14,250 nucleotides of DNA from CAZINM01 sp964540605 (lineage in GTDB: Bacteria > Patescibacteriota > Dojkabacteria > SC72 > JAHDCA01), in the NCBI GenBank assembly GCA_964540605.1, contig CAZINM010000029.1, positions 1 to 14,250 on the forward strand. The letters are read 5' to 3'. The position numbers and the translations under genes are program-made. Positions 7,162-14,026 of this stretch are shown piece by piece. Below the pieces are notes generated by a model. The model was not told the origin of the DNA. It searched no databases and was given only the letters and a program-made list of their open reading frames with translations. The stretch's first letter is position 1. Every line of letters starts with the position of its first letter.

Positions 7162-7200
7162 AAAAGTTTAGTTTTATTTAATCTTTTTTTGAGGAAATAT

Positions 7201-7572
7201 ATGTCAAATAAACCAATTAGCAAATCACAACAAGAGAATTTTATTAGGAAGGAATTTGACAACTTCTCTAAGTTCCTTAGTAAATATTCTATATTCGCAT
7301 TAGCAGTGGGAACAATCCTTGGACAAACTTCAAAAGATGTCGTGAATAAACTTGTATCAGGAATAATCAGCCCTGCAATTGCACTTGTGATGCCTGAAGG
7401 TAAATTCAAAGAGTGGTCGATCAGTGTTCAAGGATCAACTTTTTTATTAGGTGAATTCTTTGATTCATTACTCCAGATGGTACTTACAATGATAATAATC
7501 TATATCGTTGCAAGGTATATATTCAGAAATTCTGAGGTCATTGGTATCAAAAAAAACGAAAACGATAAATAG
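7201..7572 (+). CDS. mscL: MscL-family large-conductance mechanosensitive channel
   Basis: Pentameric inner-membrane channel that opens under membrane tension and releases solutes during osmotic downshock. The 123-residue protein has a polar N-terminus, a first transmembrane helix with the family pattern FALAVGTILGQ...VNKLVSGIISPAIAL (about 32-62), a short periplasmic loop (about 63-80), a second helix (about 83-106, LGEFFDSLLQMVLTMIIIYIVARYIF) and a charged C-terminal tail. The length is within the family range, with a short loop. The ATG at 7201 is preferred over the in-frame TTG at 7189 because GAGG (7191-7194) stands 6 bases before it. It is the only clear Shine-Dalgarno sequence in this window. 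The gene diverges from recA and converges on the downstream hydrolase gene. The family call rests on the TM1 pattern and topology. Confidence 0.85.
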   Translation: MSNKPISKSQQENFIRKEFDNFSKFLSKYSIFALAVGTILGQTSKDVVNKLVSGIISPAIALVMPEGKFKEWSISVQGSTFLLGEFFDSLLQMVLTMIIIYIVARYIFRNSEVIGIKKNENDK

Positions 7573-7580
7573 AATGAACT

Positions 7581-7603
7581 TTTCAAACAGTAAAATTTTG
7601 AAA
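7581..7603. terminator. Weak bidirectional hairpin between convergent genes
   Basis: TTTCAAA (7581-7587) and TTTGAAA (7597-7603) form a 7-bp AT-rich stem with a 9-base loop. It lies exactly between two convergent stop codons. The stem has one G-C pair only and no long T-run, so terminator activity is uncertain. Confidence 0.3.
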
Positions 7604-8215
7604 CTAAGCCTTTTCTTCTGAAGATAAAGCTATAAAAGTAGAAAGACTTTCAATTAAAGCTTTTCTTAATTTTTCTTCCTCTCTAATGTACCTGGCAATT
7701 TCTATTTGAATTGATGGGATCTTTAACTCCCCTGCTGCAAACTCTGAAATACTTTCCTGTAAAGGCGAGCTGAAATTAAAGATATGAATAGAAAGATCCC
7801 TTAGATCGCCTTTATCTAAATGACTAGATAACATATCTGCAATTTTTCTAGATCTTCTATATCGAATAGGATAAAAGATCACAATATCTAAAGGATACTG
7901 ATCGGAAAGTCCATGAATATCAAGAATATATTCAACGGGTTCATCTTTGTCCAAATTTCTAATTCCTTTCTTGTATGGATTTTGCCTCTCTTTATGATAG
8001 TTTGGATCATATTCAGTTTGACCCCTTTGTAATATCCCCAAAGATCCAGTATTGGAAGCAACTTCATGAGCAATTAGATCTGTCCAAGGCTCTGCTTGTT
8101 TTAAAGATGTTGTTAAAGAGGGTCTTCTATGATCATAAGCATGCGGAGCTGACAATAGAACTCTTTTTTGACCTTTTAGCAATTCGAAACCGTTCGTTTT
8201 ATTAATACCTTCCAT
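7604..8215 (-). CDS. Small putative metal hydrolase related to N-formylglutamate amidohydrolase
   Basis: A 203-residue cytoplasmic-looking protein without signal peptide or membrane segment. Seen: VLLSAPHAYDHRRP (19-32), an acidic AEPWTDLIAHEV (41-52), YDPNYHKERQNPYKKG (69-84) and ILDIHG (97-102). This order of a PHA motif, a conserved glutamate, a D-NY...NPYK motif and a DxHG motif resembles a family of short FGase-like proteins in Firmicutes. His25, Glu42 and His101 are candidate zinc ligands. FGase-type enzymes cleave N-formyl or N-acyl amino acids by a zinc-dependent carboxypeptidase-like mechanism; the true substrate here is unknown. It stands alone on its strand, diverging from the DUF5684 gene. 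A TATGAT lies 12 bases before the ATG without a good -35, which would give a very short leader. The family assignment is from motif memory only. Confidence 0.6.
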   Translation of the reverse strand: MEGINKTNGFELLKGQKRVLLSAPHAYDHRRPSLTTSLKQAEPWTDLIAHEVASNTGSLGILQRGQTEYDPNYHKERQNPYKKGIRNLDKDEPVEYILDIHGLSDQYPLDIVIFYPIRYRRSRKIADMLSSHLDKGDLRDLSIHIFNFSSPLQESISEFAAGELKIPSIQIEIARYIREEEKLRKALIESLSTFIALSSEEKA

Positions 8216-8272
8216 ACTATAAAAAGTATCATATTGTTAACTTAGCGTAAATAGAAACCTAGAAGATAAAGA

Positions 8273-8302
8273 TTGATTATTTATACTCTTTTCTGTTATC
8301 CT
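8273..8302 (+). promoter_or_regulatory. Candidate promoter of the DUF5684-type gene
   Basis: TTGATT (8273-8278) and TATCCT (8297-8302) with an 18-base spacer give a predicted start near 8309 and a leader of about 20 bases. The -10 hexamer is identical to the one proposed for recA. The rest of the divergent spacer (8216-8329) shows no other convincing element. Confidence 0.35.
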
Positions 8303-8329
8303 TAAGTATTAAATTATCAATATTAGTTT

Positions 8330-8995
8330 ATGAGAAGACCAGCCTTTATAGCGATTCTCGCTATGGTGATGTCAGTTCCTCTTTTGGCTTTATCAGCCCC
8401 AGCATTCGCACAGGAAGATGATTACACATACGATGATTATACGTATGATTATGACTCTTATGACGATTGGGGAGATTGGGACTACGATTATGACTACGAA
8501 TATGAATATGACGATCTCGATTCAGGAGCTTTAGCTGCTATGTCAGGATTCTTCGCAATATATTTCGGTATTATTGCATGCGTCAGCTTGGTTTCTTACA
8601 TATACATGGGATTATGTCTATCTACAATTGGTAAAAAACTTGGTGTCGAAAATGGTTGGATGGCATGGGTTCCAATTGCAAATATTATTTATCTCTTTAA
8701 ACTCGCAGGTCTAAGCCTATGGTTTGCACTAGCAATGCTTGTACCTATGGTTAACATTGGAGTTATGGTTTATGCATTCATGAAGATCGCAGAACGAAGA
8801 GGATTCCAATCTTGGTTAGGTCTTCTCATGTTAGTTCCTGTAGCTAACTTCATTCTTCCTGCATATCTTGCATGGGGTAAATCTGATAGTGATAAATCTG
8901 GTACGACAACAGTAAGTGCTCCAGCACAACCAGTACAGACACAACCTGCAAAACCTGAGGAAAAATCAGAAACTCCACCTGCACCACAGAATTAA
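8330..8995 (+). CDS. Exported/membrane DUF5684-type protein with Asp/Tyr/Trp-rich segment
   Basis: A 221-residue protein of unknown function. Residues 1-27 are a signal peptide (two arginines, hydrophobic core, APAFA then Q). Residues 29-64 consist almost wholly of D, E, Y, T and W, with DY/EY repeats and two DW pairs, giving a very acidic aromatic tract predicted to lie outside the cytoplasm. Residues 68-95 are a membrane helix. Residues 109-183 carry the DUF5684-like pattern GWMAWVPIANIIYLFKLAG, then a WFALAMLVPMVNIGVMVYAF helix, ERRGFQSWLG, and MLVPVANFILPAYLAWG. The tail (184-221) is polar, proline-rich and probably disordered. DUF5684 proteins are uncharacterised small membrane proteins. 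The gene is monocistronic, with a strong terminator right after it. No Shine-Dalgarno precedes the ATG. The acidic tract could bind cations or cell-wall polymers; that is speculation. Confidence 0.75.
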   Translation: MRRPAFIAILAMVMSVPLLALSAPAFAQEDDYTYDDYTYDYDSYDDWGDWDYDYDYEYEYDDLDSGALAAMSGFFAIYFGIIACVSLVSYIYMGLCLSTIGKKLGVENGWMAWVPIANIIYLFKLAGLSLWFALAMLVPMVNIGVMVYAFMKIAERRGFQSWLGLLMLVPVANFILPAYLAWGKSDSDKSGTTTVSAPAQPVQTQPAKPEEKSETPPAPQN

Positions 8996-9017
8996 CAATT
9001 AGATCTACTTTGTTGCT

Positions 9018-9053
9018 AAAAGGACTGTATTTATTACAGTCCTTTTTCTTTTT
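9018..9053 (+). terminator. Strong intrinsic terminator after the DUF5684-type gene
   Basis: A 12-bp perfect stem pairs AAAAGGACTGTA (9018-9029) with TACAGTCCTTTT (9035-9046) around a 5-base loop, followed by a T-rich run to 9053. It is the clearest terminator in the window, and it separates the DUF5684-type gene from the next gene on the same strand. Confidence 0.92.
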
Positions 9054-9070
9054 GTGATACTATGTAGATT

Positions 9071-10171
9071 ATGAATAGTACTGATGCAATAGAGTATAAG
9101 AATCTTGGATTCGATAATAAAAAATATACAACTTTACAAAAAGATGAAATCTTAAAAAGGATCGATCTATTTAAAGAAGGAAAACTGTATCTTGAGATCG
9201 GAGGGAAGTTTTTGCATGATCCTCACGCAGCAAGGGTACTTCCAGGATTTCAACCGGATGTTAAAAAAACTATTTTTTCAACTTTGAGGAGTATCTCAGA
9301 TCTATTTTATTGTGTGAATGCAAAAGATGTTCAAAGCAATAGACAATTAAAAAATTCTCCCGAGAAATATTCAGATGCTGCCTTAAGAATAGCTAAAGAA
9401 TTGGAAGAACATATTAGAATTAAACCTAAATTCGTAATAAATCTTAACCAAAGAATAAATAAAAAACAAAAATCTGCTTTCGAAATTCTTATAGAAAAAA
9501 ATGGATACGAATGTTACAAAAGATATGTTATTGAGGGCTACCCTTCTGATACTAATAATGTGCTTTCTGATAATGGATACGGTTTTGACGATTATATTAA
9601 AACATCTAAAAAGCTCATACTTGTTGTAGGAGCCGCATCAAATAGTGGAAAGATGTCAACATGTTTGGGACAGATCTATAATGACCAAAAGGCTGGAATT
9701 AGGTCAGGTTATGCGAAGTACGAAACATTCCCTATATGGTCTTTGCCGATATCCCACCCTGTTAATCTGGCTTATGAGGCTGCAACCGCAGATATTGGGG
9801 ATTACAATGTAATTGACACATACCACGAATTAGCCTACGGAAAGAGGTCCGTTAATTACAATCGAGATGTTGAAGCTTTCGAGATCATAAAAATGCTTGT
9901 CGATAAATTCCTTGAGAGATCAAATCCTATGCAAGAGTATAGATCTCCTACAGATATGGGGATAAATTATGCTGGGTTTGCAATAACAGATGATCAAATA
10001 GTTTGTATCGCAAGTTTAAATGAGATCAGAAGAAGGAGAGATTGGTATAAAGAGATCGTTAGTCGAGGGGTTGGAGATAAAGAATGGATCCGTAAATGTG
10101 ACAATCTCGAAACCCAAGCTCTAAAATATATTAGGGAGCAAGGTTATAACCCCGATCTGCCTATTGAATAG
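9071..10171 (+). CDS. DUF1846 (UPF0371) family protein, N-terminal domain only
   Basis: Cytoplasmic protein of unknown biochemical role; 366 residues. Family motifs seen: LGFDNKKYTTLQKDEILKRI (12-31), LYLEIGGKFLHDPHAARVLPGF (39-60), CVNAKDVQSNR (81-91), EGYPSD (155-160), a loop GAASNSGKMSTCLGQIY (187-203) that is P-loop-like and glycine/serine-rich, GYAKYETFPIW (213-223), HPVNLAYEAATAD (229-241), VNYNRDVEAF (261-270) and RSPTDMGINYAGF (291-303). Known UPF0371 proteins are about 490-505 residues long with a second C-terminal domain; here the protein ends soon after the first domain, and no remnant follows before the convergent rmuC stop. The ATG lies 17 bases after the preceding terminator. 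A GATACT (9056-9061) could be its -10 and would give a nearly leaderless message. No Shine-Dalgarno is present. Confidence 0.88.
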   Translation: MNSTDAIEYKNLGFDNKKYTTLQKDEILKRIDLFKEGKLYLEIGGKFLHDPHAARVLPGFQPDVKKTIFSTLRSISDLFYCVNAKDVQSNRQLKNSPEKYSDAALRIAKELEEHIRIKPKFVINLNQRINKKQKSAFEILIEKNGYECYKRYVIEGYPSDTNNVLSDNGYGFDDYIKTSKKLILVVGAASNSGKMSTCLGQIYNDQKAGIRSGYAKYETFPIWSLPISHPVNLAYEAATADIGDYNVIDTYHELAYGKRSVNYNRDVEAFEIIKMLVDKFLERSNPMQEYRSPTDMGINYAGFAITDDQIVCIASLNEIRRRRDWYKEIVSRGVGDKEWIRKCDNLETQALKYIREQGYNPDLPIE

Positions 10172-10181
10172 TTATTTTCAA

Positions 10182-11294
10182 TTACTCGATCATTTTTGTC
10201 TGTTCATCTTCAGGTTGATCAAGTCTTATTTGATCTATTTTCCTTGTTAATACATTTGTACGAGTAGATGAAAGATTGCGATACTCCTTATCTACAGATT
10301 CTAATCTTTTACCTAGCGTATCTATCGATTCACTAAATTTTTCGAACTCCGCAGAAAATTCCTTAATATGACCAACTATTTTATTAATGTTGTTTTGATA
10401 TCTAAAATTTTCGTAGGCTTGTCTTACTAGCCTTAAAATTGCTGTAAAACTGAATGGACCTGCCAAGATAACTTTCTTGCTCATTGCCTCATTCCAAACA
10501 TCATTTAACTTCTCATATATGAAAGAGAATATCATCTCATTTGGAATGAATAGTATAACGAAATCTACAGTTTGCTTCTCTACATCAATATAATCTCTGG
10601 TACTCACCTGTTTTATCTTTTCACGAACATCTTTTTCAAAAACCTTCAGGTAGTTAGCTTTCTGATCATTATCATCAGTCTCAGAATACCTTTGTAAATT
10701 TGAATATGGGAATTTTGCGTCAATATTTATTAATGTTCCATCTGGAAGTTTAACAGTGAAATCTGGTCTAGATTGAGCACCTGTTTGTTTCTCGTAATCG
10801 AGACCGATAACAAAGCCTGACATCTTCAATAGATCTTCTGCGACTTTTTCACCAAATTGACCTCTCATTTGATTATCAGAAAGGATATTTCTTAATCCCT
10901 CTGTTGTTACTCGCAATTTTTCTGTTATTGCTTGCTGTTCTTCAAGCTTCTCTCGTAATGCATGAAAACTTCCTGTTCGATTCTTTTCAGCTTCTACTAA
11001 TTCTTTCTGATTCTGCCTTAGCTCTTTTTGTATCTCATTGACCATAAGTTCGATCTGATGTCGTTTATTATCAAGATCTGTTGTGATCTCTTTCTTCTCA
11101 GAATTTAATTTGTCATTAGCGATATTGATCAATTTCTCTATAAGATCAGGCATCATTACATTCATCTTTGTTTCTAGTGCAGTAACAGCCTGCTCATTTT
11201 GTACCTCACTCTGTTTTAGAAGCTTATTTTTAAATATAAAAAATATTACTACAGATAATATTGCTCCTATAACTAACCCTATAAATAGATCCAT
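10182..11294 (-). CDS. rmuC: RmuC family protein (membrane-anchored putative nuclease)
   Basis: RmuC proteins limit recombination at inverted repeats and carry a PD-(D/E)XK nuclease-like fold; biochemical activity is poorly known. The 370 residues comprise an N-terminal membrane anchor (about 2-21), a long charged coiled coil (about 28-140), the signature MRGQFGEKVAEDLLKMSGF (143-161), and the nuclease-like core RPDFTVKLPDG (176-186) with IDAKFP (191-196), where Asp177, Asp192 and Lys194 fit the PD...DxK pattern. VDFVILFIPNE and the later AGPFSFTAILRLVRQAY are further family motifs. A second helical stretch with heptads ends the protein. It is 17 bases downstream of the flippase gene and convergent with the DUF1846 gene, with only 10 bases between the stops. 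No Shine-Dalgarno is present. Confidence 0.92.
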   Translation of the reverse strand: MDLFIGLVIGAILSVVIFFIFKNKLLKQSEVQNEQAVTALETKMNVMMPDLIEKLINIANDKLNSEKKEITTDLDNKRHQIELMVNEIQKELRQNQKELVEAEKNRTGSFHALREKLEEQQAITEKLRVTTEGLRNILSDNQMRGQFGEKVAEDLLKMSGFVIGLDYEKQTGAQSRPDFTVKLPDGTLINIDAKFPYSNLQRYSETDDNDQKANYLKVFEKDVREKIKQVSTRDYIDVEKQTVDFVILFIPNEMIFSFIYEKLNDVWNEAMSKKVILAGPFSFTAILRLVRQAYENFRYQNNINKIVGHIKEFSAEFEKFSESIDTLGKRLESVDKEYRNLSSTRTNVLTRKIDQIRLDQPEDEQTKMIE

Positions 11295-11311
11295 AATTTG
11301 TCGAAATAATT

Positions 11312-12571
11312 TTAGTCTTTTTTACTTCTAGTATATAACCAATATCCCATCATAAATATGAACATTACGATATAAGTGATCACTTGATTTCTTACTGCGT
11401 CATTTAAACTTTCATTCCAAATAGCATATAAAACAACCTGTAAGATTATTGAAAGTCCGAGCAGAACTGATTGGAATACCCTATGATGCGATAAAAAGTA
11501 ATTAATTAGTGTAAAGGCTATGGAATAGAAGACCATACCTAATGAGTTCGGTACAACTAATGGCAATATCTCAGAATATTTTCCGTAGAACATTAATTCT
11601 ATAAGCATCTCACCAAAGAAAATATATACTATCACAACACTCATACTAACTGCTAAGTTTAACGCTAATCCAATTAATAAGAACTTCTCTTTTTGATTAC
11701 TATTCCCTTTCCTACTTAAGTAACTAAACAATACTGAAGTTGTTAGAACCGAAGCAAAATAAACGATCTTGCCTAAAAGTGATAACGAGGCATATAACGC
11801 TCTATTTGCAGGATTGATCAAGATCACATCAATAGAAAAAGCTGCGTTAAAGAAAAGAAATGTTGTTATAATAACTAAAAAATACCCCACTTTAAGATCA
11901 ATAGCTTTCTCCTTGAGACCATTTTCCTCTAATTCTTTAGTTTTAAAAAGATATAAATGAATTATTAGTCCTAAAAAAATTGATGGCAAGCCAAAACTCA
12001 CAATCGGCCATGTTGGATCTGTCGAAAAATTCATAGCGATCAAAAAAATTGCTAGTTTTATAACCGATTCAGACAAATGTATCAAGTTATAGAAATCTAT
12101 CTTATTTAGACCTAGCAAAATACCTTTCATCATTGGGGAATAAACAAAACCGAATATTGATAAAGCAGCAATTATAAGATAGCTAATATTTATCTCCATC
12201 TTTGCACTAAGAAATGGAGATAAAACTAGTGTGAATAAAACTAGTAGTAGCGCAATTCTAATAAGCTTCTTAAATACTATTCCGAAACTATGGTCTTTGA
12301 AGAAATTGGGGTTTTTAGATAATAGATCGGTGAAATAAGTTTGAACAGATAATGCTGGAATTTGAATTAGGTACAATATTCCCAATACCCCACTAAAAGT
12401 TGAGAAAGAATCTTCAGGCAGTTTATTTGCAGCAAGAAAATTAAATACATAATTTAACACGCTGGCTAAACCACCAATTAAAGTTGTTAAAAAAAGATCT
12501 CTTACCAAATTAAATAGTTGGTTATCTTTCTTATGACTAAAATATCGAAGTGGATTCTTAAAATTTTTCAT
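11312..12571 (-). CDS. MOP-superfamily flippase/transporter (Wzx/MATE-like oligosaccharide flippase)
   Basis: A 419-residue polytopic membrane protein with about 12 hydrophobic segments spread over its length. The N-terminus (LVRDLFLTTLIGGLASVLNYVFNFLAANKLP) has the layout of polysaccharide-type MOP transporters, in which TM1 is followed by a short polar loop and an F-rich TM2. The two halves are joined by a charged central loop around 212-225 (FKTKELEENGLKEKAIDLK). Such proteins flip lipid-linked sugars or related envelope precursors; the substrate cannot be read here. It follows the TPM-domain gene by 41 bases and precedes rmuC by 17 bases. No glycosyltransferase gene lies within the window. 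A candidate promoter immediately upstream would make this message leaderless. The superfamily call is fairly secure; the subfamily is not. Confidence 0.75.
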   Translation of the reverse strand: MKNFKNPLRYFSHKKDNQLFNLVRDLFLTTLIGGLASVLNYVFNFLAANKLPEDSFSTFSGVLGILYLIQIPALSVQTYFTDLLSKNPNFFKDHSFGIVFKKLIRIALLLVLFTLVLSPFLSAKMEINISYLIIAALSIFGFVYSPMMKGILLGLNKIDFYNLIHLSESVIKLAIFLIAMNFSTDPTWPIVSFGLPSIFLGLIIHLYLFKTKELEENGLKEKAIDLKVGYFLVIITTFLFFNAAFSIDVILINPANRALYASLSLLGKIVYFASVLTTSVLFSYLSRKGNSNQKEKFLLIGLALNLAVSMSVVIVYIFFGEMLIELMFYGKYSEILPLVVPNSLGMVFYSIAFTLINYFLSHHRVFQSVLLGLSIILQVVLYAIWNESLNDAVRNQVITYIVMFIFMMGYWLYTRSKKD

Positions 12572-12577
12572 CTATAG

Positions 12578-12606
12578 ATAATAATTGGTTTTATGGCAAT
12601 TTACAA
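12578..12606 (-). promoter_or_regulatory. Candidate promoter of flippase-rmuC, predicted leaderless
   Basis: TTGTAA (12606-12601) and TATTAT (12583-12578) are separated by 17 bases. A start 7 bases beyond the -10 falls on the A of the flippase ATG (12571). It would allow flippase and rmuC to be expressed separately from lemA. Confidence 0.35.
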
Positions 12607-12612
12607 TTTTGA

Positions 12613-13380
12613 TCACCAACTTCTAGAACTTCCACCACCCCCAGATCTTCCACCACCAAAGCCTCCAAAACCACCGGAACTTCCACCAAAACTACTCGAT
12701 CTTGAAGAAGATCCTCCAAAACTTCTTATAGCAGATGCGGTTCCGGAACTGTTTGCCATTGCACTATAGACAGTACCTAAGCCCAATAATCCTAATTTTT
12801 TAAAAAGAAAAATGAAAATTAATATTATTATAAAAAGCACCAATGGATCAAAATCATTATCTTCAGATATCTGTTCAACACTAGTTGTATTAGTATATTC
12901 CCCTGCAGTTGCACTTATAATCGCTTCGACACCATTATAAACTCCAGTTGAGTAATCATTGTTCTTAAAATAAGGAATCATCTCTGTATCTTGTATTCTA
13001 CCTGTTAAAGCGTCAGGCAATGCACCCTCTAAACCATATCCAACCTCTATGCGAGATTCTCTCTGTGTCGAAGAGATAATTACTAAAACGCCATTATCAT
13101 TCTCATCTGTACCAATACCCCAATCCTCAAAAAGCTCGACAGCGAATTCTTCGATCGTAAGTCCTTGGAAATCTTTAACAGTAACGACAGCTATCTCGTT
13201 TGATGTTTCCTGTTGGAAAGCTGAGATCTTTGATTCGATCAACTCATCATTATCTAAGATGTTCTCGAAATCGTTAACATAACCAGTTGGCTCAGGAACA
13301 TCGATCAAATCAGCAAAAACTCCCAAAGGATTTGCCAGAAACAAAACTAAGGCACTAAATATCGTTAATTTCTTAAACAT
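12613..13380 (-). CDS. TPM-domain (YgcG-like) exported membrane protein with Gly/Ser-rich tail
   Basis: A 255-residue protein with a signal peptide (1-23, ending VFA), a TPM domain (about 30-165) that includes GYVNDFENIL (33-42), NEIAVVTVKDFQG (61-73), WGIG...NGVLVIIS (87-103) and RIEVGYGLEGALPD (110-123), a transmembrane helix (about 179-200), and a tail (about 211-255) rich in Gly, Ser, Phe and Arg that ends SSRSW. This is the usual layout of the YgcG/TPM family; the tail is probably disordered. TPM domains are known from the plant photosystem II repair factor TLP18.3/Psb32, which has acid-phosphatase activity, but the bacterial role is unsettled. It lies 10 bases after lemA, and LemA-TPM pairing is common in bacteria. 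No Shine-Dalgarno is present. It ends in TGA. Confidence 0.9.
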   Translation of the reverse strand: MFKKLTIFSALVLFLANPLGVFADLIDVPEPTGYVNDFENILDNDELIESKISAFQQETSNEIAVVTVKDFQGLTIEEFAVELFEDWGIGTDENDNGVLVIISSTQRESRIEVGYGLEGALPDALTGRIQDTEMIPYFKNNDYSTGVYNGVEAIISATAGEYTNTTSVEQISEDNDFDPLVLFIIILIFIFLFKKLGLLGLGTVYSAMANSSGTASAIRSFGGSSSRSSSFGGSSGGFGGFGGGRSGGGGSSRSW

Positions 13381-13390
13381 CTAACTATTA

Positions 13391-13972
13391 TTAGAATTGA
13401 ACCTGAGGTGCAACATCAGCACCTTCTGCAGCTTCAAATAAAGCTTTCTCCTCAAAACCAAATAATGAGGCAAAGACCGTGCCTGGGAATTTCTTTATCA
13501 ATTTGTTGTAATCTGTAGCTATTTCATTATATCTTTGTCTCTCAGTACTTATTCTATTTTCTGTACCAGCTAATTCATCCATCAAAGCAGTTACTTGTGT
13601 ACCGCTTTTAACTTCAGGGTAATTTTCTATGATCACTAAAAGTCTACTAATAGCACTTTCATATTCATTTGCAGCATCTAGTTTTTCAACACTACCTGAT
13701 TCTGCTCCTGCATATCTTGTTCTTGCTTCAGCAATTGCAGTAAACACCTCTTGTTCCTGTTTCATTGCACCTTTTACTGATTCAACAAGATTAGGGATCA
13801 GATCAAATCTTCGTTGCAAAACAACTTCTACTTGTGCTTGAGCTTGCTCTACATCTTGCTCCATATCAACCATTGTGTTGTATTGACCTACAAGATATCC
13901 ACCGACTACAACTGCTAAAAGAACTAAAACGGCAATTACTCCTAAAAATATAGCTAAACCTTTTTTCATCAT
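13391..13972 (-). CDS. lemA: LemA family membrane protein
   Basis: A 193-residue protein anchored by one N-terminal transmembrane helix (about 5-27), with most of the protein outside. The LemA helical bundle is evident: YNTMVDMEQDVEQAQAQVEV (31-50), the signature QRRFDLIPNLVESVKG (53-68), ARTRYAGA (83-90), ENRISTERQRYNEIATDYN (136-154) and the terminal FPGTVFASLFGF (161-172). The function is unknown; LemA proteins often sit next to TPM-domain or HtpX protease genes, and the TPM gene follows here by 10 bases. Two ATGs occur in tandem (13972 and 13969); either may be used. No Shine-Dalgarno is visible. A sigma70-like promoter lies immediately upstream. Confidence 0.94.
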   Translation of the reverse strand: MMKKGLAIFLGVIAVLVLLAVVVGGYLVGQYNTMVDMEQDVEQAQAQVEVVLQRRFDLIPNLVESVKGAMKQEQEVFTAIAEARTRYAGAESGSVEKLDAANEYESAISRLLVIIENYPEVKSGTQVTALMDELAGTENRISTERQRYNEIATDYNKLIKKFPGTVFASLFGFEEKALFEAAEGADVAPQVQF

Positions 13973-13997
13973 TTATTCGAGATAATCTTAGTATTAC

Positions 13998-14026
13998 ATA
14001 ATATAACTATACAGAGGCGAAATCAA
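13998..14026 (-). promoter_or_regulatory. Candidate sigma70-type promoter of lemA
   Basis: TTGATT (14026-14021) and TATTAT (14003-13998) have a 17-base spacer. The predicted start near 13991 leaves a leader of about 20 bases. The -35 box overlaps the stop codon of the sortase gene, so lemA need not be co-transcribed with it. Confidence 0.5.

Noticed and set aside
7155..7182. mscL promoter with TGGTCA and TTTAAT
   Set aside because: Spacing is 16 and both hexamers are poor; too weak to list in an AT-rich spacer.
7189..7200. TTG start for mscL giving four additional residues
   Set aside because: The TTG overlaps the GAGG that serves the ATG at 7201 with good spacing, so the ATG is the better start.
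7158..7409. Minus-strand open frame opposite mscL
   Set aside because: It is the antisense shadow of mscL and its composition shows no protein-family pattern.
8216..8329. Small RNA or riboswitch in the divergent spacer
   Set aside because: I saw no stable hairpins or known motif; it seems to hold only promoter-type AT-rich DNA.
9034..9061. DUF1846-gene promoter with TTACAG and GATACT
   Set aside because: The -35 would lie inside the terminator stem and matches poorly; only the -10-like hexamer is mentioned.
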